Positions 24,198 through 36,156 of a DNA stretch of 64,000 bases are shown here, piece by piece (positions within the stretch are counted from its first letter, which is position 1; every line of letters starts with the position of its first letter). The notes below the pieces were generated by a model. That model saw only the letters and a program-made list of their open reading frames with translations, did not search any database and had not been told where the DNA came from. A program made the position numbers and the translations under genes. The DNA is from Sipunculus nudus (Eukaryota > Annelida > Sipuncula > Golfingiida > Sipunculidae): the NCBI GenBank assembly GCA_026874595.1, contig CM049308.1, positions 39,063,027 through 39,127,026 on the forward strand, read 5' to 3'.

Positions 24198-25030
24198 CTG
24201 ACAAGGGCTCTCTTTGCATTCACATCGTGCACAGGTGGCGCCACTTGGTATATTCCATGTGGTTCCATAGCCACAAGAATCTGAGCACGTTGAAGGGTCT
24301 TGTGTACAAGGGGTCGGGGCCGGGGCCGGATTTGTCAAGCAGCTGCAGATTGCACAGCCTCTGTTGTCAATTGTCATTGTGCCTCCTCCTCCGACGCAGG
24401 TACAAGACGTTTTACAACATTCACAGTTACAAGCAGCCGTGGTACTTCCAGCTCGGAGAACAGCCTTTTCTCCAGTCGAGCAGGTAACCCTCGTGCTACA
24501 GTCACACGTTGAAGAAGAAGTCGTCGACTGACACTGACACCGACACTGACCAGTCGCAGGGTCAACGTCCCTTACTGGCGTCTGGCCTTGACCACAGAAA
24601 CACGGCATATTGGCGCAGGTGGTGACAGAGGGGGTCGGTGCGGGGACGGGGGTCCCTTGCGTGCAAGAACACATGTCACATTGGTACTGGTCTTTCCCGT
24701 TAAGTTGTGGCCGTCCACCATTCGGACAGACGAGTTTTTGAAGGCAAGAAGGGCCACAAAAGTTGCTGGAAGGAGTAGGGGTTCCGCCTGTGGTACTAGA
24801 AGGTCTACATTTGCATTCCGGACAACCATTGGCCAGAGTGTTTCCTGTGGCGTAACTTTCATATCCGGTATTACATCCGGTGTTGCAGGATGTACAACCC
24901 GCACTCGGGGTTGGCGTGGAAGAACACTGGCATATTGGACACTTTCCACTCATCACGGGCGTTCCTGTGCCTCCTGGACAATGTGCACAGCTGTATGGTG
25001 GACACAGTGTGCCACTTGTGGTTGTACCAC
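24198..25030 (-). CDS. Exon 12: seven antistasin-like six-Cys repeats in one exon
   Basis: An 833-nt exon, phase 1 in (acceptor ACATTTCAG) and phase 0 out (donor GTAATT). It holds seven units each with six cysteines and mostly ending C-x2-C-x-C: CPICQC, CPECKC, CDMCSC, CRCQC, CNCEC, CAICSC and CARCEC. Units are joined by Pro/Thr/Ser-rich linkers such as SSTPTPSA and VPAPTPSV. It closes with KESPCQ, the same C-plus-one-residue splice ending seen in A1 and A2. The repeats diverge from one another, so expansion is not very recent. Linkers are candidates for O-glycosylation (inference). It is the largest exon of the gene. Confidence 0.9.
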
Positions 25031-25919
25031 CTGAAATGTTATTAACCGAAAACCCGATTTTCAGAAAAGAAAATACGTTGCATGATTTTTTTCACAAGGA
25101 AGAGAAAAATCTGGCTATATAGTTTAAATTTAAAGATAGTTTTCTTTGGATCATTTAATCAAAAGTGTATTTTCAAACTCTTCGTAATTAAACTTAGCCT
25201 GATGCCAATTATTTCAACTCATATGAGATAAATAATAGTGTTGCTAAATCATAACAGAGAATTCCAGCTGTTAAATTGTAGTGCCACAGCCATATTTCCA
25301 AACAAGTAACATTAAGTCATCTACAGCTTCCACCTGTGCCTGATTTTTGCGAAAATCTGAAAGTGATCGTTTAAGCAAGTGACGCCGCAAATGGTGGTTT
25401 TGTAACCTTGATATTGACCGTTCATGTGAAAATGATATGAACAGAAAACATGAAAGGATCGATGTGCTTTTGACTTTCGGTAAAATTATGTCATTGTTTT
25501 ATGGATGTCCTATCAAAGTAATGGCTCTGTACGATAAGCTGGCGGACGGTCAACGAACCTCCATTGTCAACGTATTTATATAGACTTTCACCATAAAGTG
25601 AGGTGTGGTCGGGGCTGTGTATTAGAGAGGAGAAAAATTGAACATCTCCTATACATTTCATATTAAATGGAATGCCAGACCAATAAGGAAGGAAGGTGGA
25701 TGGATTCAGCAAATGAGCTGACAGCTTGTTATTTAATAACAACTTCGATGGTTCACGAAGATCCAATTAAGTATATCTGTCCAGCTAGACCCATTAATTG
25801 TTTCATGCCTAACACCCTTTCGTTGCATAAAGGTAAACCAAGGTTTGATTTTTGTATTTAAGTCATAGTTGCTGTAAAATTTTACACATTTTTTTCTTTG
25901 CATAATAAAGACCACCTAC
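25031..25919 (-). other. Intron 11
   Basis: Intron splitting the last cysteine codon of K6; nothing else seen. Confidence 0.75.
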
Positions 25920-26087
25920 ACGCTTTCGTGCATTCAGCTTGCGTCACAAAGAGATTTAGATTAGTAGGTGCACATCCGGTCCACTGGAACGCTTGGCAGC
26001 CTCCTGATGCCCAATACCACATGGGCAACGGGGCCCTATTGCAAATTCCGAGGGCAGAAGTGGGGACGGCAGCACATGACCTTTGAT
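25920..26087 (-). CDS. Exon 11: Kunitz domain K6 (P1 Asn), last Cys split by the intron
   Basis: Acceptor ATATTTCAG and donor GTAGGT. Motifs: RSCAAVPTSALGIC (ten residues between the first cysteines), PMWYWASGGCQ, WTGCAPTNLN and ECTKA. The final Kunitz cysteine codon is split: T here plus GT at the start of exon 12. An in-frame TGT also reads through into the intron, so the phase-1 donor is chosen because it matches both the gene's phase pattern and exon 12. Clearly Kunitz, but the most divergent full-length one. Confidence 0.85.
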
Positions 26088-27457
26088 CTGAAATATTGAT
26101 AAGCTGGTCTTTACGTCAGAATGTATAAGATATTTGTATCATTGCTCTTTTAATGGTGCTTCCATTTACTCTAACGGTTCATTAACCGCTTTCAATAATA
26201 GCGTTTCTCGATTAAGATTGGAATCAATGATAACAATATGGTTTCTACACTATATCTTAAATCATTCGCTTAAATGTTATCAGTGTTTTCTCCAGTTAGC
26301 TGAGGATCAACAATTTTACCACATTATAAAATGAGACGACAGTTCAGTACAATATTTAAAAAATGTTGCCGAAAACATATTTCATGTATAGTATAAACAT
26401 GAAGTGTACAATACACATGCACCACCTTCGCTGTTAAATGTACCTTGTTATATAAACACGTTTCTGTTTACATGCACATATTCTAATGAACCCCTGGATT
26501 AAAAAAAACGTCCATGTAAACAAGTTTCATATGCCATGGACACTGATTTTCCTTTGCATTAAACACTAGCTTCAAAGGAAAATAAAATGTTTTTGCTCAT
26601 GTGCAAATTAACATATACAAGCCTAGCAAATGCAAGTACATATCGTGATAATGTTGAAATAAGCACTGATTTCAAGGTGTAACGTATCAGTTTTAAAGTC
26701 AAATTATATATCTCTCTGTGTACCAGTGTCATAAATCCATAAAAGGGATAAAGGATCACAATGCCTTTGAAACGGTCTATTGCAATGTTCATTATTTAGT
26801 AGAATAAACCAAGAGAATGAGGTACCTCCTTAAAAGCTTTCAATAGCAATAAGGAATAGAAGAACCAATTAAATATCAAACAATTTAAAAGAAATAAACA
26901 ATTAAATATTATAAAGTCAGTGTTCGAACATACACGATTATTATAGTTTGGTTTCTTCTTTTTCTACAACTGATTTGAACACAGCTCTTTTTAACATTCC
27001 TTTTGACAGTGTAAGATTTTATTTGCAAAATAATATTGATTTATTAAAGATTGCCAGTTATGTAAGTAAACAAATATTCTTCTTTTTGAAAATGATAGCA
27101 ACAAAGTAATATAACATCAACATATTGTCATAGACGATTAGAGAAAATAATGCCAAGAATTAGTGAAATAAAACTAGATATAAACAATAATGATAGGATG
27201 AACCAAAATTGAATGCTTAATGGTGCTTTACACAACTGATCACTTTACTAACGACAAGGTCACAGAGAATACCTATTGGTTTTCCGATTTCTCTCATAAA
27301 AAGGAGGACGTATTCACGCCCACGGGTCTGAAATTTCGTCAGATTAATTCATTTCATAATATATAGCTTGAAAAATCATATGTATATACTATATAATATA
27401 TTATATAAATGGAATATTTACTTTTAAAGACGTAACAGAAAACGGAATGTGACCTAC
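26088..27457 (-). other. Intron 10
   Basis: AT-rich; small unsupported frames only. Confidence 0.75.
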
Positions 27458-27542
27458 CAACGCAGTGCGCTACATAACTTGAGCATGTAGGGTATGTGTT
27501 GCACCTCTGGACGCATGTAAACCCGGCTGCGCAGCTGTTAGC
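27458..27542 (-). CDS. Exon 10: short Cys-rich module S2
   Basis: Phase 0 in (acceptor TTTTTTTACAG) and phase 1 out (donor GTAGGT). Twenty-eight residues: ANSCAAGFTC, VQRC, NTYPTC and VAHCV. With the cysteine of exon 9 it has six cysteines spaced 4-5-3-5-6. Same exon phases and same position after an antistasin-like unit as S1 and S3. Confidence 0.82.
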
Positions 27543-27592
27543 CTGTAAAAAAACGATGTCACATGATACACGGTGAAACATAACACGTCTAA

Positions 27593-29308
27593 GGTCCCTG
27601 TTACACATTCATGGCGTTGCGTTCCGGTTTGCTTTTGTGGCCCTCTGCCACGGTCAACCACGGTTTTGACTCTAGGCTCGGAATGAATTCTGCACTGACG
27701 ATCCTTCTAAGGTTTTAGTAATGTCCTTCTTAGGGCTATTTACGGTTCCAGTAGGGTATAGTACGGTAGAGCTGATTAATCTCGATTAACTACGGCCAAA
27801 AGGGGGCGCCAATAGGTCGCCAGTACGGTCAACCCGGCTCTGGCAGAGTGCCAGTGCGGCATGGATCGGTTAACTATGGGTCACCAGGGTCCAATACGGT
27901 GCTTGCCGGCGCCCTCACGGCTTACCCCGAAGCGCTAATGAGAACTCGCACATTTGGCATTTCTATGCAGTTTCGACGTTTTAGGAGTTTAAAATACATA
28001 ATTAGATTTTCACAGTCCTGAACAGGAAAACCGGGAATGTTGGGCAAGTTAAAAGGTTAGGCAGAGAATCAGAAAGAGAATCAATCTGATAATCAGGTGT
28101 CCCAGATCTACAAACAGGAACAAAGAGGAGGAAGAATAGAAAAGTATTCCTAAGGCAATTTTAGAATTGCACCAATTTCAGTATATTATAATCAAGCGTT
28201 CCGCGTCAGCGTAAAATGAGGCCTACAGGGCCCTCATAGGCAACTGGAAGCAAAGGAACCAGGGTATTCAGATCCGGAGGTCTATTAATATTGTAAGTTT
28301 GCATCATTACCATTTGATCTAGAGTTTGCATATATTGTATATTTATATAATATATGAATATTATAAATGGATTATAGAAAAATAAATATAATTATTACAG
28401 AAATATAACAGAATTTTACCAAACCTATATTATAACCTATTTTTTTGTGCATAGCCTTGATATGAATGAACAATGTTGTTCAATAATTACTGATGGACAT
28501 GAAGGATTTTTCCACTAAATAAATTTAGGGCGGAACAAATTCAGAATTACAAATGCACTTTTTCCGTTAACAACTCTAAAAGGTAAACCGCGCATTGAAA
28601 TATATTATTGAAAAAAAAGAGACAGAGGTAAGGGGGCCCATTATCTCATCAGCAAGGTCAATGGATGACAGCAGTTAATCAAGAAATGACTAGAAAGATG
28701 TTGGCATTTATATATTTTTGATTTTATTTCAATATTTTCTTTCGTCAGACATGGTCTAACCATAGCATACCCATCCTGCTGTAATCTTCCGAAACCCTAG
28801 TACAAGCCGCAAAGCGTATTTAGCCGTTGTTGCGTAACCTTTGTAAACCCTGGTAGGATCGAGGCTTAGTCGTACCTGAACTTTGTCGATCGTAGGAGAA
28901 ACCATGACGAAACCGTACCTAGAACCTAATGAGCCGTGCAGACCCGTGAAACCCGAAGTGCAGCCAAAGTGAACCGTACGTAAACCGTACCCACACGGTT
29001 CTTTTAAAATTGTCCCGGAACGCAAGGCGGATAAAGGGGCTCGCCACGGGCGACTATATGGCTATGGCGGTTGTCCTTGTGTTCTACTAATGTTCTGATA
29101 CGATCAAGTTTTTATTCCTAATGACTCCGGCTAAGTATTGCACGCAACGCTCCACTTGGACCCGTTGCCGAGGGATCACGGTTGTTTGGATTGACTACGC
29201 CACACTAGGTTTGTACGTTCTAACTAGGATTGGCTACGGTTAACTACTAAGTCCAGCCGTGTAGTGCCATCGGCACGCAGAAACCGGGAATGTGTGACTA
29301 TAGCCCTT
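27593..29308. mobile_element. Putative insertion in intron 9 (GC-richer, 'ACGGTTAACTACGG'-type motifs)
   Basis: Distinct base composition from the surrounding intron, with many short ACGGTTAAC, CCGTAC and GTACGGT variants. The ends are imperfect inverted repeats (left GTTACACATTC, right GAATGTGTGAC). The block is flanked by 32-bp direct repeats with 26 matches (27,561-27,592 and 29,309-29,340). A nonautonomous DNA element is likely, though no transposase frame or standard short target duplication is seen. Confidence 0.45.
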
Positions 29309-29599
29309 ACATGATGCACAGTGAAGCATACCATGTCTTATTGACGTCTACTCTCGTTTATTTGCCGATTCACAATTCCCTATTTCCCTTTTATATATTT
29401 ATCGATATGCGCACGTAGAAGACCGCATATTATGTTACACGTACATGCAGGCCGTACAACCACTACACATAATGAATAAATATTGTAGACACCCCATTAA
29501 TTGATTAATACAGCGCACGTAGAAGGTCGTATATACATACAGGCCTAACGACCATTATACAAGTTAATCCACTCAAATAACCCATTAATTGATACATAC

Positions 29600-29754
29600 C
29601 TGGCACGTACCAGTTGTCGGCGTTGTACCACCTGGGGTGGAAGGGCATCTGCATGAAACCGGACAATTGTTGCTATCTCGGTTCCAGCCAATGTTGTTAA
29701 CGCAGTTACAGACAGGATCTGGACACAACGTGTTTGACGGGATAGCTGTTCCCT
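29600..29754 (-). CDS. Exon 9: antistasin-like repeat A2
   Basis: Phase 1 in (acceptor ATTTTCAG) and phase 0 out (donor GTATGT), like A1. Cys pattern: TLCPDPVCNC, GWNRDSNNCP, then VSCRC, an antistasin-type core with one extra residue in the final C-x-C group. A Pro/Thr/Gly linker (PSTPGGTTPTTG) leads to TCQ at the splice, the first cysteine of S2. Confidence 0.83.
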
Positions 29755-32203
29755 CTGAAAATTCGATTTATTTTTTTAAGTAAAACTGTTGGGGATTTCT
29801 ACATTAAAGACACTGAAAGTCGTTCAACGGGAGGGGGTGTTGCAGGTGTGTACGGGAGCGAATTCTTTTCATGACGTCAGCTTCTATATTCTGCTAGGAC
29901 TCTTTTATAAGTTTGACTGCAGTGCTCATGGGTGAGACGTACCGTTAGATCATACAAGGTAATAAAAGAAGCTACCTGAACAATTAGGTAATTAAGCGCA
30001 GTGGCTTTAATCACTCTAGAAGTTACTCTGCTAGTAGTATGACTTGAGTAAACTAGTTACCCATGGTTCAGCTGACTGAGAAATACAGAAATATTGTCTT
30101 TAGAAATATAGTATTTCGTAAAATATGATTTAAAACAGCTGCGAAATACTGTATTGTATCTCAGAATGACATACAACAAATTGTGCTCAGATGTAAGGAC
30201 CGAGAGAGAAGTCTGTGTAGAAGCACAAGTTTTTTTTTGAAAAAAATCTCACATAAAATTATATTTCTATAAAAAGAAATAGATTTAATTTGTCACTCTT
30301 TTTATTGCAACTGTCATCAAACAATCAGTTTTCATACTTTAGCACCGTGGTTGGATCTTGTGTAACGGAAATGAGAATTTGTCATGTTAGATATATATAT
30401 ATATATATCTTATGATCAAGCAGGTTTGAAAAGACTAGATGAAACTACAGCTTAGAGAATAATACGATTCATGTCATTTGAGTCTAGTAAATTGAAATGA
30501 TATATGTGGCGCCACCAGTCTTCAGCAACTGATAAAAACAGTAGTATTCAATGAACATATGAGTGTTCGATTTTTTTACAGACCTGAATGTTTCCGTATA
30601 ACTGCCCAACATGGTTTTCATTTGTAGGGATATATGGATGCTCTCCATACATATTTTACATTATATACATAATATACTGAATCAATATTACTAATATTCG
30701 GATTTAATTCCAATCAGCGTTGTCTAAAATAGAAGACAAATGCCTATCAAAAACGGGACTAATGGTAATAAAACAAGTTGTATATATATGTTAATGATAA
30801 TTTGATTGCATTTTTTTCTGCTATTGATTTTCCGGTGTCTCTATATCTTTTTGTATTCATTGTGTATGAAAATGTGTGCATTTAATAAAACATGTGAGGT
30901 TTCAGAGTACTAGAAAAAGCACAACTGTCACACTGAAAAGATTAAAGTCATCCAATCTTCACAAAAATAAGAGTAAATATCTGCGATACAGGTTGCGTTT
31001 TAAGAAACTGATGAAACTAGAAATGATCTAGATAAAACTAAAGCTGTAACCCAATTTCAGGTTTCAAAAGAGTTTTTAAATGGAGGGGGGTGTGGGGAGG
31101 GTGATCGCTATAGCTAAGCCTGACTTAATGTCAGGTAAGCGAAACAGTTCACAAACAGACGTGTAATGCTGACAAAGCGGTAAAAGTGCAGTACAGGTGA
31201 CCTGCTTAATACAGGCTTCCTTACTGATGGTATGTCCTTTATTTTCTCGAACCACAAGGACCTTTCTTGATGATTTTAACATGAACACATTTTTATCAGA
31301 TTCACATAAAAAAAGAAAATATGAATATTCATTCACAAGAAATTATTATGTATCAGTAATGCCACTTTGCGGCAGGTCACCTATATTGCACTTTCACTGA
31401 TAAAGCTTTCATTGTAACTAATTTGATAAACAATATTGTGATTACTTTAAAAATGATCACCGTCTTGTTTTGAATAGCCAAACACATGCGAATTGACCCA
31501 CCGAAAGACCCGAATTGTATGCCGAATCGAGCCACAGAAGTCGACTAACCTTCAAATGTTTTGGCAAAGCTAGTTAAATACGCATGGCTGACCAGTTCCT
31601 GGGGAGACCAGTATGCGCTGAAACACTTTGGAATTCAAGTAGGATTCCCTTAACAGATTTGTTCAGAGCATATGTTCTTTATTTTTGGAAAATAGATATT
31701 GTTTGATTTTGGTGAAGAAATTGAAGACTCTCCTGTAAACCTTTAGGTTTCAATTTAAACATTTGTTCCGTGCCCACCATCGTGAAAACCAAACTTTCCC
31801 AACTAGTATATATAGCTCATCACAGGAACTGTTGAAAGATCTTTAGTGATTTAAGATTATTCAGAAGCTCGGTTACGCGTAGAAGCAGTGAAAGGATGAT
31901 CTTAGCTTTTCGCATAAACATACAGTTTGTTTATGAAGGACGGGTTTAAGATTTTAAAAAGGGTTTTCTCCGGATAGAAAAAAAAATGGAAAGTGTTATT
32001 GATATAACTTTATATTGTGTAATTTTATCCCCGAGCCCCGACATTTATCAATATAAGAATAAATTGTATGACGATCCTGATTGTAATTAAGTCCTATATC
32101 ATCTCAGACATATTTTCCTCCTGTTAACGTTTCATTTGTAGTAATGTGTCTACATTGTGCTCTATAAATTTTGACTAATTTAGTTGAATATGAATTGACT
32201 TAC
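29755..32203 (-). other. Intron 8
   Basis: Contains a (TA)n tract (30,391-30,409) and, at 30,505-30,540, a fragment with TGTGGCGCCACCAGTCTTCA related to units near 12.2 and 12.55 kb. No exon seen in it. Confidence 0.7.
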
Positions 32204-32377
32204 TGCAGACGTGTTCACAGTTACCCAGGGTCAAGAAGTTGTTTGGTCCAGCGCATCCATGGAAATATTGCAGCATGCATACCTTGGTGACGTTGTTGAA
32301 AAAATACCTCGGCGTATAAGCGGTTTGTACCGTGCATTGCTGCGTATTGAGACTGCCATTACATATTTCATCGTATT
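32204..32377 (-). CDS. Exon 8: Kunitz domain K5 (P1 Thr)
   Basis: Phase 1-1 exon with acceptor TTTCTTTCAG and donor GTAAGT. Kunitz motifs: EICNGSLNTQQC (eight residues between the first cysteines, as in BPTI), PRYFFNNVTKVC, YFHGCAGPNNF and CEHVC. P1 is Thr. NGS and NVT are glycosylation sequons. It sits alone between two A-S pairs. Confidence 0.9.
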
Positions 32378-32848
32378 CTGAAAGAAAAACCATGATGTAG
32401 AATTTCTTCAAAGATTCATGCAGAACTCTTTTCACTTCTTGAAACTTAAATATACAACGATGAATATGTATTTATATTCACAGCATCTTGAAGAGTCAGA
32501 CCAGGTAGTTTCTTAATCTATCGATTATAAAATTGTTAACTTGTCTCCATGTTTTTTTCCTTATTTGTAGATTTGGTCGCAATTTACCATCATTGTTAGC
32601 ACGTATCTTTCATTAATACATGAATGTATCCTACGCAACAATGGATTATCTAAAACATAATTTACAAAAAGAACCTATTCATATAGCTTACTTCTCTATT
32701 TTGCTGCAATGTCTGTTTATTGTCTTGTAAGCTAGATACTCATTCTTAAAACACTGCTACCAGGAAGTTTCTTTGGAACGTAAACTTGTTTATGTCATTG
32801 TGTAAATATTTTCTATATCCTCAGGTTGTTATTGAACCGTATACTTAC
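32378..32848 (-). other. Intron 7
   Basis: Short intron between S1 and K5; plain AT-rich DNA. Confidence 0.75.
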
Positions 32849-32939
32849 TGACACAAACATATGAGACTGAGCAGGGGGGATATTTACAGGCAAGAACTGG
32901 GTTAAGTCGACATCTTTCCCCTGTACCACATTGTTTTCC
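32849..32939 (-). CDS. Exon 7: short Cys-rich module S1
   Basis: Phase 0 in (acceptor TTCTCACTTTAAG) and phase 1 out (donor GTAAGT). Thirty residues with five cysteines: QCGTGERC, LAC, YPPC and SYVC. With the cysteine at the end of exon 6 the module reads C-x4-C-x5-C-x7-C-x4-C-x5-C. The same exon type recurs as S2 and S3, each directly after an antistasin-like unit. I cannot name the family with certainty; the 'CG.G..C....PPC' look resembles short modules in other secreted invertebrate proteins. Confidence 0.82.
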
Positions 32940-33474
32940 CTTAAAGTGAGAAAAAAATATAAAGAATATATCGAATATATAAACACTTCAACACAGTCAA
33001 TAGATACATGCAGTAACATTGAAAGACCGTAAAAAATAACGCTGTGGACAATTGCTTTGAGAACGGCTTGAGTTAATATCATTTTACACTTGCAATCCCC
33101 TTTAAGAATATGGCGATCGATCTACATCCTCTACCAAAATATCATCATGTTCTCCACTCCTACATTACATATTGTGGAATATATTATTTGGTTATACAAA
33201 CTAATTTTTATTATTTTTTATTTATTTTTTTCAGTTTTATTATTGTTTTATTTTCAAAACTCTATTTCACAATTAAAATTTGATTTAAATCACCTCCATT
33301 TTCAAAAGTCCCACAACATACATACTATTAATTAATTACGAACTAGACATGTCTTAGCATCGCTGATGCCATAGTGTCCCCAGACATTAAATCCCCCTAC
33401 CCCCTCCTTTAAAAATAGGCCCCCATCTTCAGACGCATATAATTACACTTAGCAAGTAATCAGGGTTTCTTCAG

Positions 33475-34080
33475 AAATGACCTCAAAAGCAAGGCCAAGG
33501 TCTTTAAACAACTTTCATTTTAATTTCCAGATAGATTCATCTGTCGACTCGAGAAACAGTATTTATCACCAATTATATGGGAATGTTCAAGGTCAAGACC
33601 ACTCTCATGGGAAAGGTCATGACCTAAATTTGAATATACCTCATCCCATAAGCCATACCTATGTATATAGCATAATATGAAAGAAATCTGTCCATTAGTT
33701 TTTGACTTATAACCTTCACAGTACTGTCAAATTCCCCGGCAAAAAATGAGGGTATTTAAAGGCGCGAAAAAAAAATGACAAAAGGTTGCGCCACGTGTCT
33801 GCCGTAGATGACAAAGCTATCCAAGATCTTCAGTCATTTTGTTTTCTGGCCAGATCCATGCATCCCTTATTGAGATATTGAAGATTTCGTGTGATTTTCA
33901 CCAAATAGGGAAATATTCAAGGTCAAGGCCACTTTCATTGTAAAGGTCATGACCCCATTTTAAACAGGTTTGGTCCGCTCACTCATGTCTATGCACATGT
34001 CAAGTTTGGTAAAGTTCCGTGAAATATTTTTGAGTTATCGCGCAGACAAGGTTTATCTACGGTGGCGGGACGACATAAAA
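33475..34080. repeat. Duplicated AGGTCA-bearing repeat in intron 6
   Basis: TTCAAGGTCAAG(A/G)CCACT then AAAGGTCATGACC occurs twice about 325 bp apart (33,588 and 33,913). The rest of the 32,940-35,255 intron is AT-rich; a dispersed repeat at 34,920-35,130 matches that at 19.8 kb. Confidence 0.7.
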
Positions 34081-35255
34081 ACATAGTAATCCCCGACTTT
34101 CTCTGGAGATTCAATTAATGAATCACTTGCCGAATATCATATCCTCATGATTGTCTTCAACTTTATCTAGTGAGCATTCGACTAGCCGTGAATACACGGC
34201 TAAGTAGGCTCACAGGGCTCAACTTGAAAACGCTGTATGTTTTGAACGTATTTACATCTGACAAACGTGCTACGAACGTCCACTGAATAATGATGTTGAT
34301 TCCTTTATTTCTGGTCATATAAAAAATGTAGCTATCTAGCTACAAAATAGTATTTATAAATATTAGACACCTAAATATTTGATATAATTGTCTCGTCTGT
34401 TTGTTTACATGCGGAGTCAGATGAACCCTGCCCACCCGAACCCTTAATTAGCATATATATTAATATACATCTTTGAAACTTTCTTTTTATAAAAAAAGGT
34501 GGTCTATATCTTCCATTTTAACACAAAAAGTTGACGATTTGTTCATTATTTTTTTAAATTATACTATAAAATAAACAGCTACCGACTTCCGAAGGCTTCT
34601 GACTTCCGTGTTTTATCTTTTGCCGCTCAAACACGCGCAGTGCGCAAGCTCGTGGAAAAGGACTATTTAATTTGGATGTCCTAACGTATTTCAATAGTCA
34701 CAGCTTGCATCTTCTATGCTGTTTTATATTTAATCGTTGGAATCATGTCTTAAAAAGGGATAGTCCATTTCCGAAAATAAATTTGAGTGTAAAAGTCGTC
34801 AATATCACTGTTGTTCAGTGTGCTGCTTAACAGCCGTGAAACAGTGTCATCTTGACCCAAATGGACCCCCACCCATCGAAATGACAACGCTCATTCCAAG
34901 TTTTATAATTCAGTTTTTTGCCTCCACCAGGAGCGTATACGCTCATTCCAGTGCGTTTGTGTATGTGTGAGTGTTCGCAATCAAGAACCGAATCTCCTGA
35001 AATTTTGGGAAGGGGCCATTGATGAATTGATTGGATTCAGGAACACCGTCAAAGAATATTCACCAGTGTTCAGTCACTTGTGCACGAATAGAACGGAGAT
35101 TATGGGCAGAACAAGTGATTGGCACATGGCGGAGGTTTGAATTCCTTGGTATGCAGATTTCTATTTTCTTATCTTCTTCTTTGCCAGTCAAAATTCGATA
35201 AACTATTATGGTGCATTGTAGATATTGGTTGATGAAATACTTTCATACAACTCAC

Positions 35256-35365
35256 CACACAAGGGTCTGTTTGACATTCACATAGCGGACAGTCATTCGC
35301 ATCCCGTTTATATCCATAAACACAGTTACGGATTGTACAGTTACTCGGCAGACCCTGGCAAGTAC
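35256..35365 (-). CDS. Exon 6: antistasin-like repeat A1
   Basis: Starts in phase 1 (acceptor TTTTCACAG) and ends in phase 0 (donor GTGAGT). It encodes an antistasin-type core: NCTIRNC, GYKRDANDCP, then LCEC, the C-x2-C-x-C ending of this family. It closes with TDPCV, whose cysteine appears to be the first of the short module completed by the next exon. Phase 1 in, phase 0 out sets it apart from the phase 1-1 Kunitz exons. Confidence 0.85.
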
Positions 35366-36156
35366 CTGTGAAAATGCATAAAATAAAATTACAAGACAGT
35401 TAAAATATTTAACAAATATGATAACCCCATTTTGACTGTATATATGTATAAGTTTTTGATTTTATAAAAAAAATAAGCCATAAACAACTCCTTGCATAAG
35501 TTGTTCGATTTATTTATATCAATATGTCTATAATAGGTACGAGCCCACCGGTCACAATCCAAACATAACAATCAAGGACATCTGGCGACCAGAGGATAAC
35601 AAATGACAAAAGATGCCCTTACCAACAACATTTAGTGCGCAATCAGCACCCTCCTGTCAACCAAATGGTTATTCTGTGTGTCAACACTGGCACAAACTCA
35701 AACGTCCTTTACAGGAACTTTTCGTAGGAGGAATCAACTAATGTTTCCTAATACATTTTTTGAGTAAGCAAGAATGAAAAGGAAACTAAAAGGAGGTGAA
35801 CAGCATACATTATTTTCTAAGAGAGTGTGTTCTTATTATAATTGGGTGGAAGACCATAACACCTACCCAGCCCACAATTCTAAGATCTCAGTTAATATTA
35901 AGTCACAGGCTAAGCCGGGCAATTATATTACGGTTAACGTAGTACAGGGCGAACTTATTTATTAAATTTTCGACCTCTTAACACATATGCAATACATGGA
36001 CCAATGGAAAATTTGAATATTTGGCCAAATAATGTGTGTATGTGTGTAATTCATCTCAGTATACACACACACACATATATGTATATATACATATATATAT
36101 AATTACGTATGTGTGTGTATCTGTTATCCATTCACTAATCAAAAGTAAATGCTAAC
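35366..36156 (-). other. Intron 5 with compound microsatellite
   Basis: (CA)n/(TA)n/(GT)n at 36,059-36,120, close to the splice donor of exon 5; otherwise plain. Confidence 0.75.

Noticed and set aside
24227-25122. Plus-strand frames of 70-148 residues opposite exon 12
   Set aside because: They are antisense shadows of the seven-repeat exon, whose cysteine pattern and splice sites on the minus strand explain the open frames.
28756-29025. 89-residue minus-strand frame in intron 9
   Set aside because: Lies in the repeat-like GC-richer insertion; no domain recognised.
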